Made by a program: the position numbers and the translations under genes | Origin: Prochilodus magdalenae | Taxonomy: Eukaryota > Chordata > Actinopteri > Characiformes > Prochilodontidae | Assembly (NCBI GenBank): GCA_024036415.1 | Contig: JAMWET010001940.1 | Coordinates: forward strand, 456,501-520,500 | Reading direction: 5' to 3' | Length of the DNA stretch: 64,000 nucleotides | Shown here: positions 47,801-60,302 of the stretch, piece after piece | How positions within the stretch are numbered: the stretch's first letter is position 1 | Layout of the letters: the number at the start of each line of letters is the position of its first letter | The notes under the pieces: generated by a model | Databases searched by the model: none | Seen by the model: the letters and a program-made list of their open reading frames with translations, nothing else | Told to the model about the DNA's origin: nothing

Positions 47801-50305
47801 TAGATGATGACTTGTTAATAGCTAATTTGTTCTTCTGCTTTTGTAAAATAGGCTACAGTGAGTCAAATATTCTCATAGATTTTTGTATAAGAAAAAAATG
47901 TTGGACGAAAAAAATGCATTTAAAATTAATGCATTTTGTACAAGGACTGACAAATAGGCAAACTGCCAAGAAGAATCACAATGTTAAGTATTACCTATAT
48001 CAGACAGTGTAAAACAGTAAAAATTAAGTTATTTAATTGTATTTATAATGCTTCATATTTAAAATGTTACAAACACATATTTCCAGTAGCATTTGGCTAT
48101 GATCAAATATTAAAATGTTTAAAACAAATTAATGACTAGATTATAATCTTATAATATATATGACTTTACTAAATAAAATAACAATTAATGTGACCAGTAA
48201 AGCTGGCAATATTTAAGAAACCACACCTGACAATACATCACAAACGCATTTTTACAATGGATTATATTTAGGGCCTCTAAGAATAACAAACAAGCAAGAA
48301 CTAACAAAACGCACCAGCAAAAGCAAAAGTTTTGTTGTGACACTGATAATATTGGATTGCCCATCAATAATGACAAATGATTTTCTACTTTGAAACGGTA
48401 ACGTGCATGTAAAGGCAATGAATCTACGCTCTACAGTGACATAGAAAAAGGAACATGAAATGAAAGATAGAGAGAAAAAGTGTGATGCATACCTGTAGAT
48501 GGCAGCTTTATGGGCCTCCATGGGCGTCTGTGGTTTGGCCGGCAATGGGTCACTTTCTTCTTCCTCTTTCTCCTCTTCCTCCTCCAACTGTTCCTTCCTT
48601 TCTCCAACTGCATGCTCCTCCTCTTGCATCTATCCAGAGAGAGAGAGAGATAAATGAAGAGACAGTGAGAGAAACAAAAAGACAGGGAAGATAAGGGACA
48701 AATCTGAAAGTAGTTCTGTGTTGGCTGACGTATGATGACGGTGAGGATGCTAGCAGGCTAGCCTGCAGTTTCTAGTCTGTGTGTGTGGGAGGTGAAGAAC
48801 ACACAGCATCTCTTTCATCCCCAAACCGGACGAGCAACAGGGCAGGGGGGCGGGGTGGCTACATTCAAAGATGGGACCCTAAGGGAAGACATGGGGTTTT
48901 AAACTGTGCGTGTGTAAAGGGCACCGAGACAGGAGACACAAATCACACTCACACTGACTTTGTTAATTTACCGTTTTATTCCTTATAAACCTTTAGAGAA
49001 ATCGTTTTACAGAAGTGCATCTAGATACTATTTACTGCCATTCAAAAATGTGGAAACATTAACATTTGTCATTAACTTGATATTACTTTATTAAATAAAC
49101 CAGTTACATGCAGACCACCTGGCCAAACTATAGTACAGGGAAATTCCATACATTTTTCACAATGTCTACATAATGGCATTGTTGAGATGTACACAACATA
49201 ACTCTGTGCTTTGATATGAAATAGTTTATTGCCTGGACTTCATTACAGCGATGGAAAATCAGAGGTGTTGGGAACCAGGAGTCACATGTGTACATTACAA
49301 GCATATCCATATTATTTACTTTCTGTAACTACTAGTGAACCATGCGTCATTTCTATAGGTCAGCTGTGATCATGGTACAAATAGGCGAAATAAAAAATGG
49401 AACTATTTTGTTCCTCTCCCTGCATGTACCTCTCTGTCATACATGCTATACAAGTTTAAGAGCAAAGCCTGATTTTAAAATTGTCAGAGGAAATTATGTC
49501 TCAGTCATCAGGCATTGAACTACTTTTGACATGTAGTTCCCATCACCGCCACTGTAAACAATTCAAGACTTGTTCAAGAGTCATTCAAGAGTAAGTTTCT
49601 CTAGAACAACAACTTAATTACCCAATTATTTTTGTAAAACTGGTGAATTTAACATACTGGAATGTAAATAAAACAAATGATAGATTGTGCCAAACCATTT
49701 CACTCCTGATTTTCCTCCCAAGATGTCAAATTCAAAAAGTAAACAGTTAATGTGCAGTTACATGTTAGGATGAATGTTGTATGTTATGCATGTATTTTAG
49801 ATGTAGAACTTATTTTCACGTAATATGAACAAAACATCTCATTTATCCAGGGGTGTTCAAAAACATGTGCATACAACTTTAACGTCTACAGTGTACACTT
49901 TTAATCAATATTTTCAAGGTTAATGGGAGCATTTAAAATTAAGTTAGTAATAATACAAAATATACTGTAGTTTCTCAGCAAGTTATTTACCCCAACATTT
50001 GAAATACAAACCCTTCTAGATATTAGCGTTATTAGAACTTTATTCTCAGTATTATGAAGATTTCTCTTTTTTTATATTTAATCTTACAGCTTCATAGATA
50101 TTCACTGAACCCTTGGTTGTATAATGGTAACATCATAAAATAATTACTGTAGTTTAATTTTATTATTTGCATTCTTTTTATACATCACTGAGACTAAACA
50201 ATGTCAGTTTTAACCTACAAAGCAGATGATAATTGAAAACCCTTTGATTCTAGCACGATGTCAAAAAGTAACAGCTACTAAATTTGCATATATTTGTAAA
50301 TATTG

Positions 50306-50370
<65 letters not shown>

Positions 50371-52725
50371 CCATAGCTGTAGCTGAACATACAAAAGTCC
50401 TTTTATCATTAAGTGTCTCCACATACATCAACATATGATCACCAGTCACGGATCAAAAGCTTCTTTATATTGTTCAGTTACACAAGCACAGAGCAGAGCG
50501 TGACCTTTTTACAGTGAAGGTGATAAACTCTCATTCACACAAGCCTGCTAAACTAAGGCTGTACAGCATGTCTCCGTTTGGGAGCTGAGGTTTATGAAAA
50601 TTTTCCAGTGTGGTTCTTCATGTTAAGTGAAAAACAAGTAGGAGTGTAAGGACAGACTAAGTCCATGATTCAATTTAATTAACAACACTGGGTCCAAGAA
50701 TTGGTATTCTATATGCTATATTAAAGAAAAGCTGAATGAAGGAAACTATGACTATAATCATGCTGTTTTTATGACCCTGGAGCTGGGAGGGAGGAGAAGT
50801 GCTGGTAGTGAGGTGTTGAATGTCAGGCGCTGACTGTGTACAAACGTTTGGCCAGTGAGTTTGCATTAAATGGCATAAATAATAAAATGATCATTCTCCA
50901 CAATGCATTGTCACACGTCCATGACGCACAACGTTTGGCAGAGATTTACATTGTGATACCACAATTTCAAGCTGCATTGTTACACCACTAGTGAAAACCA
51001 GTACTTTCATTAACATAAGCATAACTTACTTAAACATGAACAAAAAGTATTCTCAGAATTCTCAAAAATAAAAAACAACAAAAAGTTATTTTACATTGTA
51101 AAATTTCTAACTGAATAGTAAGAAATCGTGAAACACCCAATTTTCTATCAGAATTTTGGACCTGTTAAATAAGTGTATAAGCACTTGAATTGCTCTATGT
51201 AGTGGGCTGTACAAATTGTGTTGGAATGTATATAAATCCTGCATCACATAAGAGGCTTTTGTTCTTGACTTATGCAATCAAGCACCTGCACAGCCCATAA
51301 AAATGAATGTGCATACTGTAACCTTAGGGGATCTAAAATGCTCATTTTCATTATTTATAATTTTATTTTTTAGGGTTTATCAGAATATATTTACATGCTT
51401 TAATTTTCCCAAAGCACAATATTTTTTCATGGTGTCGATCTGTATTCACCCTCTATATAAAAGCTCTGTTAGAGCTCCTATGTCTTTAAGCATTATTCCC
51501 TACACACACCTTTTTTCACAATGGAGGACAACTTTGTTCTTTCTGAAATCCAGAAAATGTGAACTGGTCTTAACACATTGCTACTTTCAAATGAAAAAAA
51601 TAGAAAACTACCAGAGAAATGTTTGTGATACAGCTTAAAAAGTCAGTATTGGTATACAACCATGAAACCATTAACTTCTAAGAAGGTGTAAGGCATTCCT
51701 GTTTTGTTAAGATTGGGGTACAATATTTCATCAGTACTACGTAAGGATCCGCTAGTCCTTAATATAAGCCAGCTGATACATTGATAAATCGATACACTGC
51801 AGGTGTATCATTAGGAGCAAACCAGAAGCAAATCCTTTAGTTATACACTACTGTTGGATGAATGCTGTATAAATAATTTGTTCTTTGACAATAAATATAT
51901 TACTGTACATCAAATTTATATGTTCATGTTTACCACTACAACAGTACAGATATAAATATAAAGATATATATATATATATATATATAACATATTTCAATGA
52001 CCCTGAAAGGTGATAAGATACTGCTACGTAAAAAAGGAATGGCACAGACTTTCTTTGTTCTAAAGAAAATTATGGGGTCAGAATTGTTCAGTGTTGGTGA
52101 TGGGAACTAGACATCCAGTTCTAAAAGCTCTCTTACAGAAAGTTAACAATGAAAAAATTATGAACCCTCTGCCTGATGGCTGAAACATTTTATTCTTGTT
52201 ATGGGAGGTTTGTAACCAAAAGCTTCATTTTTATTTTTTAAACCCATTCATGGCAGAGGGCTCCCTGTAGGACACGAGCACCCAAAACAGGATAGTCTTT
52301 TTCAGCATTTTCCCCCATATCTATATTACATATAAAAGCCCAGAATACTTATTTAGATTCACTGGTGTGTTTGGACTGTAAATAAAATGACTATATTCGT
52401 GTTGTGGACATTGTGACGTCTGGCTCCTTTCACCGACCCTGTAAAGAAAATCTGAGAAGTACACCACTCAAATTTGGCTTCTCTGTCCTGACAAATTATT
52501 GATGCAAGTTCTATGTGGATCTCAGGGCCTGATGCATTCATGCTGCAAAAGGTTTTCTTTAAGGAATAGCAATTTACTTTTAGGAATAGCTAATTTAAAG
52601 AGCTATTGTACTGCCCTGTTGTGCCCCCTGTTTTGAAAAGGTGGGCAGCATGATCAAACATAATCCCCACTCACCTGTTCAGCCTCCTGGAACTCCTCCA
52701 TGGCCACCGATGGGGAAGTCATCAT
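39713..52725 (-). CDS. pknox1: Homeobox protein PKNOX1 (Prep1), TALE class
   Basis: Nuclear TALE homeodomain factor that pairs with PBX proteins to bind DNA with HOX cofactors. Ten coding exons on the minus strand: 52725-52675, 48629-48493, 47619-47448, 46905-46738, 44752-44638, 44338-44241, 43628-43500, 41608-41532, 40629-40466 and 39912-39713. Phases all match and give 436 residues, the human length. The MEIS/PREP PBX-binding region is at about 60-165 ([32 protein letters not shown]). A Ser/Thr/Gln-rich middle follows ([18 protein letters not shown]). The homeodomain is at about 267-326, with the three-residue TALE loop (HPYPTEDEK) and WFINARRR, Ile at homeodomain position 50. Splitting the homeodomain between three exons is usual for this family. 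The C-terminus ends LETSDSL. Two acidic runs, near residue 37-45 and in the last exon ([13 protein letters not shown]), are longer than in human. The start was chosen because MMTSPS aligns with the family's MMATQT start. Confidence 0.96.
42717..42905 (-). mobile_element. Tc1 transposase fragment in a pknox1 intron
   Basis: The minus strand encodes [11 protein letters not shown], the segment around the second catalytic Asp of Tc1 transposases, followed by a frame-broken continuation ([10 protein letters not shown]). Flanking sequence to about 43200 may belong to it. A dead remnant. Confidence 0.65.
44511..44606. repeat. (GA)n microsatellite just downstream of pknox1 exon 5
   Basis: About 90 bases of GA/GAAA repeats on the plus strand, so CT-rich on the transcript strand. 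It lies 32 bases past the donor of the exon 44752-44638. Confidence 0.9.
44761..44824. repeat. (AC)n microsatellite just upstream of pknox1 exon 5
   Basis: More than 30 AC units, GT-rich on the transcript strand. They end about eight bases before the acceptor at 44753, so they lie across the polypyrimidine region of that exon. Confidence 0.9.
48630..52674. other. Large pknox1 intron 1
   Basis: About 4 kb of AT-rich DNA between coding exons 1 and 2. It includes an (AC)n microsatellite at 50309-50367 and a short (TA)n at 51965-51985. I see no exon or recognisable transposon inside. Confidence 0.6.
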
Positions 52726-52786
52726 AGTTACTGTTGCTGCTGACAACACTTGAGCATTTCTAGCACGCCCAGTTTCAGCACCACAG
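52726..52786 (-). promoter_or_regulatory. pknox1 5' leader end with a nine-codon upstream ORF
   Basis: The exon with the pknox1 start codon begins at a CTTCCAG acceptor (52786). Within its leader, an ATG at 52757 opens MLKCCQQQQ and stops at 52728, two bases before the main ATG at 52725. Such a tight arrangement would be expected to reduce initiation at the main start. Confidence 0.55.
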
Positions 52787-53084
52787 CTGGAAGGACACAG
52801 GGGCTCCATGCATTATCCACAATAATGCTTTATTATGTTACTGAGACATTTAAGAGACATTTCAAATCATTACTGTACAGCACATGTTAAAAGCAGGGGC
52901 CCACCATTTACACACATAGGGCTGCTTCCTATAGGCTAAGACAGAAATACTGACAGACAGGAATAAAATGATAAGCCAGGGTTAGTTCTGAAGGTTGTAT
53001 TCACCTTTCTAAATGTAGCACAAGGACGTGGACTGAAACATAAGATGTGTGTTCGTTGTGTCCAAGACTTAGAGGTCACTCACT

Positions 53085-54400
53085 TCCTAAAGTGAACTTG
53101 TAACTCATAAGGGGGAGGTGGTGGCCTGCTAAAGGGGGGCGGCCATGGATAGCCACAACATGTCTTCTGTACCAGACCCAGCTCAGCTACTAGTGTATTC
53201 ACATTTCTATCACACTTGCGGTTTAGGTGGGACATTGAGACAGTAAAGCTACCCTCACGTAACACTGCTGTGAGGGGAACACGGTCGCAGGCTGACAAGA
53301 ACATTGAGACCATTTTTGACTTCTCGTTTCGTCAAATTAGCCGCCACAGTTAGCATTAGTCCAGCCCCTGTATAGCGAAATCGCATTTTAGCCTCCAAAA
53401 CGGACGGCAGCGCGCAGACAAGGCGGCTTCGCGTCCGTTACAGCTTCGTAGTTTCGGATCTTCTCCTAAAAACCACCACAGCCGCCATGTTTCTTCTGAA
53501 CGTGTTTTTAAACACATGCCCCGGCTTAACTTACTTGAATAGAAAACAGGAAACTCCCTTTTACAGGACCGTGCTCGAGTTTCACAGCTTAACGTTTTCA
53601 AGGCATTTCGAAGAATAACAACCCGCTAACGGTCGGTTGCTTCTTATCCGAACGTTCCATTCCACCTTAAATGGTGCAATATTGCATTCCGTAACCGCTG
53701 CAGCATTTAAGGTGGAACTGAAGATTCGAATAAGACCCTGGCGAATAGGAAACCAACTTCAGCCTCGTAAAAAAAAAAAAAAAAAACACTCGTCCGTTCC
53801 GCGAAGAGATAAAAACGACTTGCGAGAAAAAGGGAGGGAGAAAAAACACACGCATGCTGTCACAGTCTGTTTCTTTAATAAAAATAAGAGCCTGCCCATC
53901 GCCTATCAATCAATCTAGGGACAGCAGGACTATCCCTCCCTACGAGCTGCCCGCCATTCGCCGCCTGTACAAAAGCCCATAAAAAAAAAACACTACACAC
54001 ACACACTGGGCCCTCGCTGCCTTGTGCTCTCGTCCTTCGTCAGCCGAAACCGCCATCACATTTTCTTTTTTTTCCTCTAACGTCAGAGTGAAAAAAGCAG
54101 GCCGTCGGGACGCTTCTTCCCTCGGGCAGCCCTCTTTACTATGTGCCCGGGGCATTATAGCGCGGAGCCGAGATCGCCCTGATTGATAGGGAGTAAAAAA
54201 AAAAGGGAGATTTTGAGTGACAGCTTACCTCAGTGCCAATCTTCATCACAATGACAAGCGGCTGCAGCAATCGGGACCCGCAGTTGTTGCATTGCGTCAC
54301 CACGCAAGGCACGCAGGCCGCTTCGCTCATGAATATTCATGTAGTGGGTGGAGACGCTGTGCGCTTTACAAAAATTGTTCTCGCCCCCTGAGAACGCTCG
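53085..54400 (-). promoter_or_regulatory. GC-rich promoter region of pknox1
   Basis: CpG and GC content rise sharply compared with the AT-rich flanks, especially at 53385-53470 and 53940-54400. Two candidate leader exons end in good donors at 54229 and 53084, which suggests more than one start site. No TATA box is apparent. Confidence 0.55.
54229..54345 (-). promoter_or_regulatory. Non-coding first exon of pknox1 with a second upstream ORF
   Basis: A strong donor (GAG|GTAAGC) closes an exon at 54229 in GC-rich DNA. An ATG at 54330 opens a Cys-rich frame of 34 codons that, after splicing to 52786, ends three codons later at a TGA (52777-52775). Above it lie a palindrome, CATGAATATTCATG (54328-54341), and a GCGTCAC element. 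The transcription start is unknown. A second possible leader exon ends at a GTGAGT donor at 53084. Confidence 0.5.
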
Positions 54401-54967
54401 CTGTGTCCTATGGGAACTATAAGCGTAGATATACGAATGCCTATACATATAGATACTCCTTATATCTCTTTAATAAGATACTGTAGGCCTACATCTGCAG
54501 TGCATCCATGAAAACATTAATATGAAAGTACAATACACCATTGTATTTACGTAGTGTCATATTTGTGTTGTCAAATGTAGTGTACCAGAAACTCCCTCAA
54601 CACCCAGAAACTCCCTCAACAACCAGAACATTATACTATACATACATTTATACAAAACCTCATATTTACAAAAGGGTAATGTTACAAAAAAAAAAAAAAT
54701 CTTATTTTTAATGAAAGTCAATGGAATCACTTATTAGCAATTTTGAGTTATTTGTTTTGGTCATTATTTACAGTATTTAGTAACAGTTACAGTGCTTAGT
54801 GTTCCATTGGATAACATTCCAGCTAGTATAGGAAGGTTAGAGCCTAAAACTCACCACGAGCTCAGACACTGCCCGAACAGGGGCCAGCGCTGAAGGCGCT
54901 TATTTACATACTACATGCCTTTTTAAAATAAATTAATTAAAACATAAAATGGAATGGTTGCTCTGAC

Positions 54968-55000
<33 letters not shown>

Positions 55001-56439
55001 CACACACACACACACACACACTTACTGCTTATTTTATAAATGGCATGCTTAGATTATAAAAGTTAATCCTGTACAGGATCACAATTACTGTTTATTTTCT
55101 TATTTTAACAGATTAAAAACCTCTCTAACCTGCCAAGCTGTTAAGCTGAATGCCTAGACCTGCAGAAAGTGTGGACCCATGCTATGGATTTGCTCTGTTT
55201 AAAATTTTACATAATACATATTTAACACCTGCTCTAAAAAGTAAGATGGCTGTTAAGCGCCTGGGCTATGCTGTATATCTCTGAGCTTGGCAGTTACTTT
55301 CCCTCTTTCGGGACACGTGTGAAGGTATCCTGGATGTGCATAATTCTTGGTGCCTCAATAGGGCTAGATCCTGTGTGCCTCCTTCTTCATCTTCCAGATG
55401 GTGAGTCATTACACAATTTTATAGATATAGAGTGTATCTCTGGTGAATATATTTAATGTATACTACACTGCTCAGTGGAGTTTGTGAACAGCGTAAGGAT
55501 GCTACTTGGGTAACAGTGGACATTAGAGGACACTGTCATCTTCCTTAATACAGGGGTTCCCTAAATCAGTCCAGCCTGTTTCTGCTTTGCTGTTACTGCA
55601 AATTCAGTTTTCCTGTAACCTGGCCGATTGTTTAGATATTTATTTTTTTTATGCCATCTGTCTCTATTGTAGGGATGATAAGTAATAGGGAAGGAGATAA
55701 TATCTTTAATTCTTTATTATTTTTTCCCACTTTTACTTTTACCAAGGTAATGTGTCATGTCTTGTCTGAGCTGTTTTGCTCTGTTCTCTGTTGTGTATGA
55801 ATACTGTAAGAAATTCAACATAAAAACACATCAAAAAAGTTATAGCACATTTTATATTTTTATTTCCAAATAAATATATGTTAAACTCTAAAATGTGATA
55901 CTTGCACTTAGAAAAATCACTGCCGTGCTGAAGGAAAAAAAAAAAAAACACACCAAAGGGAGGAGGACCTGCTCAGTGGTGGTCCAACTCAATAGCAGTC
56001 CTCTAGGGTCCGGACCACTGATGAATGGTGTAAAGAGAGGGCTACTTATTATGCAGAGGCGCACATGGACCACAATCTATAACTGTAAAATCACACCTAC
56101 ATTGTGAGCAGACCAGATAAAATGAACAAGGACATCATTTGATGCACATACTAGCCAGTGAGTTTTGTTTTTTCAACTGTAAAACAAGGATATTCAGTGA
56201 TTGATCTCTAAAATACTTTATTTTAATTTATTTACACATGTGTTCCTTTCTCTAATATTTTAAACAGGTTTTTATATCAGCACTTGGCCAATAAATGTCA
56301 CATTGTGATACTCAGAATTCTTCTTTAGAATCATAACTGCATAGCATAACATTGCATAGACATTCACAGCACCGTATTACCTAACACTATTTGTTAATAC
56401 AATGTAACATTTCTTTGGAAAGCTGTAAGTAGCTGTTAT
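54401..56439. other. Intergenic region between pknox1 and the coupling-factor gene
   Basis: AT-rich and without a recognisable gene. It contains an (ATCT)n and (CA)n compound microsatellite at 54966-55021. I searched the minus strand for the conserved last exon of NDUFV3 (YKNLQHH motif) and did not find it. Confidence 0.5.
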
Positions 56440-59400
56440 TTATTTGGAACTGTTCTCGTCCAACACAGGCTCTGAGGAAAAGACATAAATGGAAGTTAAA
56501 AAAAAAAAAAAGCGTCACTCAAAATGTCAAACAAACCATTGCACCATTAAAAGAACACTGCATTGTTGTAACACCCACCTGGGAACCTAAACTCTGGGAA
56601 TGTTGTGAGATCCCCATTACCATAAAGTCTTTGAAGCTTAGTCAGTTCCTCCGAAAAGGCTTTCTCGTACTCCGGGCCGGCATCAACCAGCCCATGGTGG
56701 GCCCTGAGGGACACAGTAGAGGAACTAGCATTAAGAAAACTAGGAAATGAGGTGGTTTAGCATAATGTTAATACGGGGAGATGAAAAGGGCAGTTCATGG
56801 AAATATTTGTGTACATACTTGCTCCTGGTGGAGTATTCACGGATCTTATCTAGGAACAGTCTCTTTATTGGGTCCAATTGTGCTGGAGAAAAGAGCAAAA
56901 ACATATATTTATAACTTCTGTATTAACTTCTTGCATATAGCAGTGAAAGATACAAACTGATCCAAGATCAATATTCATAATCCAGATGTCTGGAAACAGG
57001 CATGGACATTTTAAGGGAATAAATACATTACAGTTAAAAGGGAATTTAAGAATTTACAATGGGCAACTTTAGGCAAGATTTTTAAATCCAGACCACTTCT
57101 GGAGATCAGCCAGGCCTGACTATTGAAGGACAGGGTGAATTGGGCTGTAAGTGAAGAACTACAAAGTGCCCCAATATAGTAAGTTGAGTTAGCCAATGAG
57201 TGTAGATACAAGGAGGTGCACCTCATGAAGTTCCCAGTAAGTGTACATAAGGAAGCAACTAAACACAAGCCTATGTGTTTACGTGAACACAAACAGTAAA
57301 ACCAAATTTATAAAAAACCTTTCACAGCAGCAATAGAAAGTCATCTCCACCTATTTAGGAGCTCTCACAATTATTTTTTCTCACAATATTTGAATTAGTT
57401 TATTAAGATGTCTATCACTTACAGAACTGGACCATACACTAGGATTTGCATTTTCACAGATGACCATGCAAATCAACTATATAAAGTGTTTTTATTGCAT
57501 TCATATTTTATTTCATAGGTATTATTGATTTTGCTTTTGCTTTTTTAATATCAGGAACATTGCAACTGTCTGTCCCCACTGCAAGGGATTCTTACTCCTT
57601 CCACTTCACTCCTCATTGCTCGCCAAGATCTCAACACCCCAATAGTGTCCTAGTCAATGTGATAAGAGAATTACAGAGAAACATTTTAATATGAATTAAA
57701 AATGTTGATTATGCCAGTGGAGTGGTCACTAGAGGGCCTACAGAAAGAGGGCTGTAAGGAATATCCATCATTATTTGACTGCAATGAACAATTGTGGCTG
57801 ACGTTGTCTTCCTGTTCACCAGCTTCTTTACACTCTCCAGGTTTTTACACTGTACAGGTGCCAGAATGTAACTGCAATACAATTCTGTGATGTTGTTGAG
57901 AGTGAAAGCAAGCAGCTAAGATAGGTAATGTTAACTACTAGCAAGCTCCAAGTAACTTAACATAGCTAGGAAATTAGCCAGAGCAGATATGAGAAGTCCT
58001 ATATGTATCAGCTTAGACAGGGGTTCAAGTCTCATACCTTCTATGCAGAACATCAGGAGCAATTTACAATACTGAGTAAATTCACTGGATGGCAACTTTA
58101 AGTTGAATTATTCACAAGAATGGGCTTGTGTGGGCTGCGAAGTGTTGAACCGAGAGTGCGGAGTTTAAAAACACCCCACCTCCTTATAATCTCATTCTCA
58201 CTAGCAGATATGGCCTTTAACATTGCCTGTATTTTATGATTAATGGAGGCTACTAATAAAGTTAAGGTTAAGAAGGTCTTTACATAAGGCATCATCACAG
58301 AATCAACAGCATAACGTGGTGCATCACAGAATGTTTTTTTTATGCAGGTACAGTATAGGTATCTAGTGCACGGTTCCACCCTGTACTTTATATTGGATCA
58401 GATAAACAAGTATGATACAAACACAACAGACAAAAAACCCTGATAAGTACCCTCTGACGACTCTTTGAATGCCTCTTCTCCCTCTGCCTTTAGTCCCTCT
58501 TCTGCAGAATCGCCATGTGCTGGATCAGAGTTCTGGGTCACTGAAGCTCCGGAAAGCATCTTTGGCGTGAGGTCCAGAACCTTTTCTGTCATGGCGACAG
58601 TGTCTTCGGCCGGACCTACCGAATCTCCAGGGACTTTGGCAGTTGTCAGCAGGTTTTCCTTACCTACAGGTACGACTCCTGAGTCAAAGTGAGCTGCTTT
58701 TTCAGAGTCAATGTCTGAGGATGACACCACTTCCTTAAAAGCAGCTTCTTGAATGGCAGTGTCTTCATATGGAAGCACATGTGAAACAGCATGAGGTGAA
58801 ACCTTTATCTCTGGAGTAATCTCACCAGCAACAGCCCCCTTTTCTGAGATGATGCTTGAGGAAGATGCAGCGTAGGCAAGATCAGCAGGAGTCTCTGGTC
58901 TAACATCTTCAACTCTTGCACCTTCAGAAGATAGCACAGGTGTGGATACTGCCTCCTGCGAGGCATGAATGATTTCTACACCTCCAGCAGAAGGAGTGAC
59001 TTTGGTAGAACTATGTGCTAGAGGAGGAACTTCTGCACTAAAAAGCTCAGGGGTTGTGGGGACATCCGCAGCACTGACAGATTGAGAGTCAACGATTTCT
59101 GTGGTCACTGTGCCAGTGGCTGACAGGACGCCAACAGGTGGCTCCATTGATGCAATCTCTATGTCAGTTAAATCACTGATTGAAACAACTTCCTCAGAGT
59201 ATGTAACATCTATGGGCGCCACATCAGGAACAGCTCCAGGTGTTGCTCTGAGGGCACTTGTGATCTCATCAGGGTCATTTTTGTGGACAGCTTTTGGCGG
59301 ACTACCTGCTACCTCTCCTGTGGAAGCTTCAAAAGATGTGCTAAAAGGTGGAGGCAATTCCAGAAAGCCAGATGCTTCAGGAGAGATTTTCTTGGTGGTT

Positions 59401-60073
59401 GTAGATTCTGGAACTGTCTCTTGACCTACATTTTCAGGAAACATCCCTTGATCTACAGATCTGGTAGCTTCATATGAGCCTTTCTCACAGGGGCCGGACA
59501 TGACTGGTAGTTTCATAGCATCTGAAGTTGTAGTTGCTGTATCCACAAATCCTGCAGCAACTGGAGCTACGGATTCATCATCTGAAGAAGCAGGAGGAGC
59601 TTTTTGTGCAGAAGCCACAGCAGCCATGGAATCATTCAAAGCAGCAGGCTGATTTAAGGCAGTAGGCTTGGCTGTGGTAGCTTTCAAAGCAGCTTCTGCA
59701 ACTGCTGATTGTTTATTCACTTTAGTGTCACTGGCCTTTTGTAATAACAGTTTGCCAATATCGATTACTGTTTTGGGCGTTGCCTTCTCTGTGTGAAGAG
59801 TGAAGACAGCAGACAAAGAATATTGCAAGTACTTATGAGCATTAATAACAGACAACAACCAACCAGCAGATTAAATATCAATGCTTCTAAATGTAAGCTT
59901 ACTCAGAAAAAACAGTTTCACACATAGTACGGTACAAGATGTGCTTAGTAAAAGAAAAATGGCTCTGTAAATTAGCCAACGAATAGGAAAATCACACAAT
60001 TGCAAATAAAATGGAATGAAAAATAACTGTTTACTGGCAAATAGCTCTACTTTTACATGCACATACACACACA

Positions 60074-60146
<73 letters not shown>

Positions 60147-60302
60147 ACATATATATATATATAGCTTATGGAAGAACGTCCTGAATTGTGAAGTTTACTT
60201 ACTTATACTTGTATATCTGATTCGTTTCTTGGGATTTCCAGCTTTGTTACTGAAGTTCACTACACTTGGCATTCCTCTTAGAATTCCAGATGATCTTTCC
60301 AT
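56440..60302 (-). CDS. atp5pf: Mitochondrial ATP synthase coupling factor 6-type protein with NDUFV3-like cassette exon
   Basis: Coupling factor 6 is a peripheral-stalk subunit of mitochondrial ATP synthase. Exons on the minus strand: 60311-60203 (ATG at 60302), 59788-58451, 56882-56819, 56703-56579 and 56471-56440. The last three encode 73 residues with LDPIKRLFLDKIREY, GLVDAGPEYEKAF and KLQRLYGNGDLTTFPEF, the whole mature coupling factor 6 fold. The first exon gives an Arg/Ser-rich presequence (MERSSGILRGMPSVV) like a mitochondrial import signal. Splicing it straight to 56882 gives 106 residues, with QLDPIK at position 35 exactly as ELDPIQ in human ATP5PF. Including the 1,338-base exon gives about 552 residues. 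All joins are phase 1, 1, 2 and 1. The gene lies upstream of pknox1 on the same strand, where mammals have NDUFV3. It could therefore be a chimera, an atp5pf paralogue, or two overlapping genes. An upstream first exon may exist; the reading frame is open above 60302. Confidence 0.7.
58451..59788 (-). other. 1,338-base symmetric cassette exon, NDUFV3-like low-complexity segment
   Basis: An unbroken reading frame of 446 codons lies between a CTTCACACAG acceptor and a GTACTT donor. It starts and ends in phase 1, so it can be kept or skipped without a frameshift. The protein is rich in Ala, Val, Ser, Thr, Glu and Pro, has one Cys and no membrane segment, and is probably disordered. Its start (ATPKTVIDIGKLLLQKA) and end (LKAEGEEAFKE) resemble the ends of the large optional exon of NDUFV3 (GKLLATQTA; LEAEGEAMED). 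If not spliced out, the frame runs on to a stop at 58398. Confidence 0.7.
60061..60164. repeat. (AC)n and (TA)n microsatellite beside the presequence exon
   Basis: About 45 AC units followed by a short TA run, 39 bases downstream (in the minus-strand gene) of the donor at 60203. Confidence 0.9.

Noticed and set aside
54966..55021. Regular repeats that might suggest a CRISPR-like array
   Set aside because: A simple (ATCT)n/(CA)n microsatellite without spacers in a vertebrate genome.
57702..57890. Plus-strand 62-codon ORF between coupling-factor exons
   Set aside because: No family resemblance and no splice sites in frame; treated as intron sequence.
58465..59477. Plus-strand ORFs of 75, 107 and 64 codons opposite the cassette exon
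   Set aside because: They are shadows of the 446-codon minus-strand frame, with no splice or family support.
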